This document shows, in pieces, positions 13,646 to 14,222 of a stretch of DNA of 14,222 nucleotides; position 1 is the stretch's first letter; each line of letters opens with the position of its first letter. A program made the translations under genes and the position numbers. A model generated the notes under the pieces. That model was not told the origin of the DNA, ran no database searches, and worked only from the letters and a program-made list of their open reading frames with translations. The DNA is from JAAYDS01 sp039680625 (GTDB lineage: Bacteria > Chloroflexota > Anaerolineae > UBA1429), in assembly GCA_039680625.1 (NCBI GenBank), contig JBDKSN010000036.1, forward strand, positions 1 to 14,222, given 5' to 3'.

Positions 13646-14086
13646 ATGAGGACGCTAGCGATTCAGAACATCACGCGCGAGACTTTTGCCCCCTATGGCA
13701 CGGTGATCGACTATAACGAGGATCTCGAGGCCGAGGGCGTGCGCTTTCGCGTGCTGCTCGACTGCCCCGAGCCTACCGGTTGGCGGATGGCCACGCTCAA
13801 GGTGCGCGCCCATGAGGCCACCCATATGGAGCATCACGATACTACCCAAGAGCTATTCGCGCCGGTCAAAGGGGTGTGCGTCATGCTGGTGCATCAGCCC
13901 GGCCAGTTGAACGAAGAGGCCATCGCTGCCTTCTTGCTCGACCGCCCTGTGAGCGTTGGCCCTGGCGTCTGGCACGAGGTGTTCACTCTATCGGAATGGT
14001 CGACGATCCTGATCGCCGAGAACTATCAGTTCACTGGCGGGCGCGAGCCGCTGTCGCACCCGTTCACCGCCACGCTGGCTTGGTAG
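13646..14086 (+). CDS. AllA-like ureidoglycolate lyase/hydrolase-family cupin
   Basis: A 146-residue cupin of the ureidoglycolate lyase (AllA) family. FAPYGTVIDY at residues 14-23 is the N-terminal hallmark. MEHHDTTQELFAPVKGVCVMLV at 61-82 carries the metal-site-like H63, H64, Q68 and the F-x-P turn, and GPGVWHE at 105-111 gives H110. True AllA releases urea and glyoxylate from ureidoglycolate during allantoin use, but no purine-catabolism gene is nearby. The GH172 partner and the divergent LarA instead suggest a small hydroxyacid or sugar-derived substrate, an inference. The ATG at 13646 follows GAGGAGC, 33 nt after the GH172 stop. It ends just ahead of the stem-loop at 14095-14124. Confidence 0.72.
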   Translation: MRTLAIQNITRETFAPYGTVIDYNEDLEAEGVRFRVLLDCPEPTGWRMATLKVRAHEATHMEHHDTTQELFAPVKGVCVMLVHQPGQLNEEAIAAFLLDRPVSVGPGVWHEVFTLSEWSTILIAENYQFTGGREPLSHPFTATLAW

Positions 14087-14094
14087 GTTGAGCT

Positions 14095-14124
14095 GAGGCG
14101 CCGTTCGCTCGTGAGCGGCGCCTC
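14095..14124 (+). terminator. Stem-loop after the AllA-like gene, probable terminator
   Basis: GAGGCGCCG (14095-14103) and CGGCGCCTC (14116-14124) make a 9-bp stem followed by TTT then G. The inner CGCTC/GAGCG offers an alternative fold. The T-tract is short, so confidence as an intrinsic terminator is moderate. Confidence 0.6.
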
Positions 14125-14127
14125 TTT

Positions 14128-14222
14128 GGCTTCATGGTGGCTATCGGTATGGCGGTTGAACAACTCGATCTGGTGGATGTTCAGCGCCGCGGTACTCTCG
14201 AGGCAGCACTATCTTTGCGAGA
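14128..14222. other. Unresolved edge segment with short open frames
   Basis: The last 95 bases contain an open plus frame from ATG 14134 (MVAIGMAVEQLDLVDVQRRG...) with no ribosome site. On the minus strand two short frames run in from the window edge and end at stops near 14181 and 14141. The sequence is too short to decide which, if any, is coding. Confidence 0.3.

Noticed and set aside
1..14222. tRNA genes, CRISPR arrays and insertion sequences
   Set aside because: No cloverleaf, regularly spaced repeat, transposase frame or terminal inverted repeats were seen on reading both strands.

Overview
The window is GC-rich and densely packed. Genes sit in short operons on both strands, mostly with strong GGAGG-type Shine-Dalgarno sites and with ATG, GTG and TTG starts. 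Proline/threonine linkers behind signal anchors, a DUF4342 protein, a GH172/DUF2961 protein and a UMF1-type transporter together suggest a Chloroflexota-like (Anaerolineae or relative) chromosome. That assignment is an inference from protein style; there is no rRNA or other decisive marker in the window. No mobile element, CRISPR array or tRNA was seen.

Left part, minus strand (1-3053). Reading from right to left: a promoter at 3025-3053, a possible 67-codon leader ORF, a Cof-type HAD phosphatase, an inosine/xanthosine triphosphatase (YjjX) and an NAD-dependent epimerase/dehydratase, spaced 4 to 15 nt apart as one operon. Ribosomal protein S6 (rpsF, cut by the window edge) follows. It has its own promoter and a hairpin-bearing leader that may be the S6:S18 autoregulatory element.

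Middle (3062-5437, plus). A well-formed promoter overlapping a 9-bp direct repeat drives a leader with a nested long stem. It is followed by a homocysteine S-methyltransferase-type enzyme and a DegT/DnrJ/EryC1 PLP aminotransferase. On the other strand, 5464-6111 encodes a lipoprotein built from two equal 86-residue repeats.

6269-8447 (plus). A UMF1/Atg22-like MFS transporter and a PlsC-type acyltransferase, closed by a clear intrinsic terminator. Next comes the tRNA methylthiotransferase MtaB, apparently leaderless. It ends in a CTAG tetranucleotide shared with the stop codon of a convergent, membrane-anchored protein of unknown function (9770-10582).

Right part (10745-14124). A small DUF4342 protein converges on a LarA-family (nickel-pincer) 2-hydroxyacid racemase gene. 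larA is divergent from a two-gene operon encoding a GH172/DUF2961 enzyme and an AllA-like cupin, with back-to-back promoters between them. This carbohydrate/hydroxyacid cluster, the structured leader at 3125-3183 and the duplicated lipoprotein are the most notable items. Nothing in the window is a convincing new multi-gene system. Most genes are housekeeping, and the less described parts are small regulatory RNAs and orphan domains.
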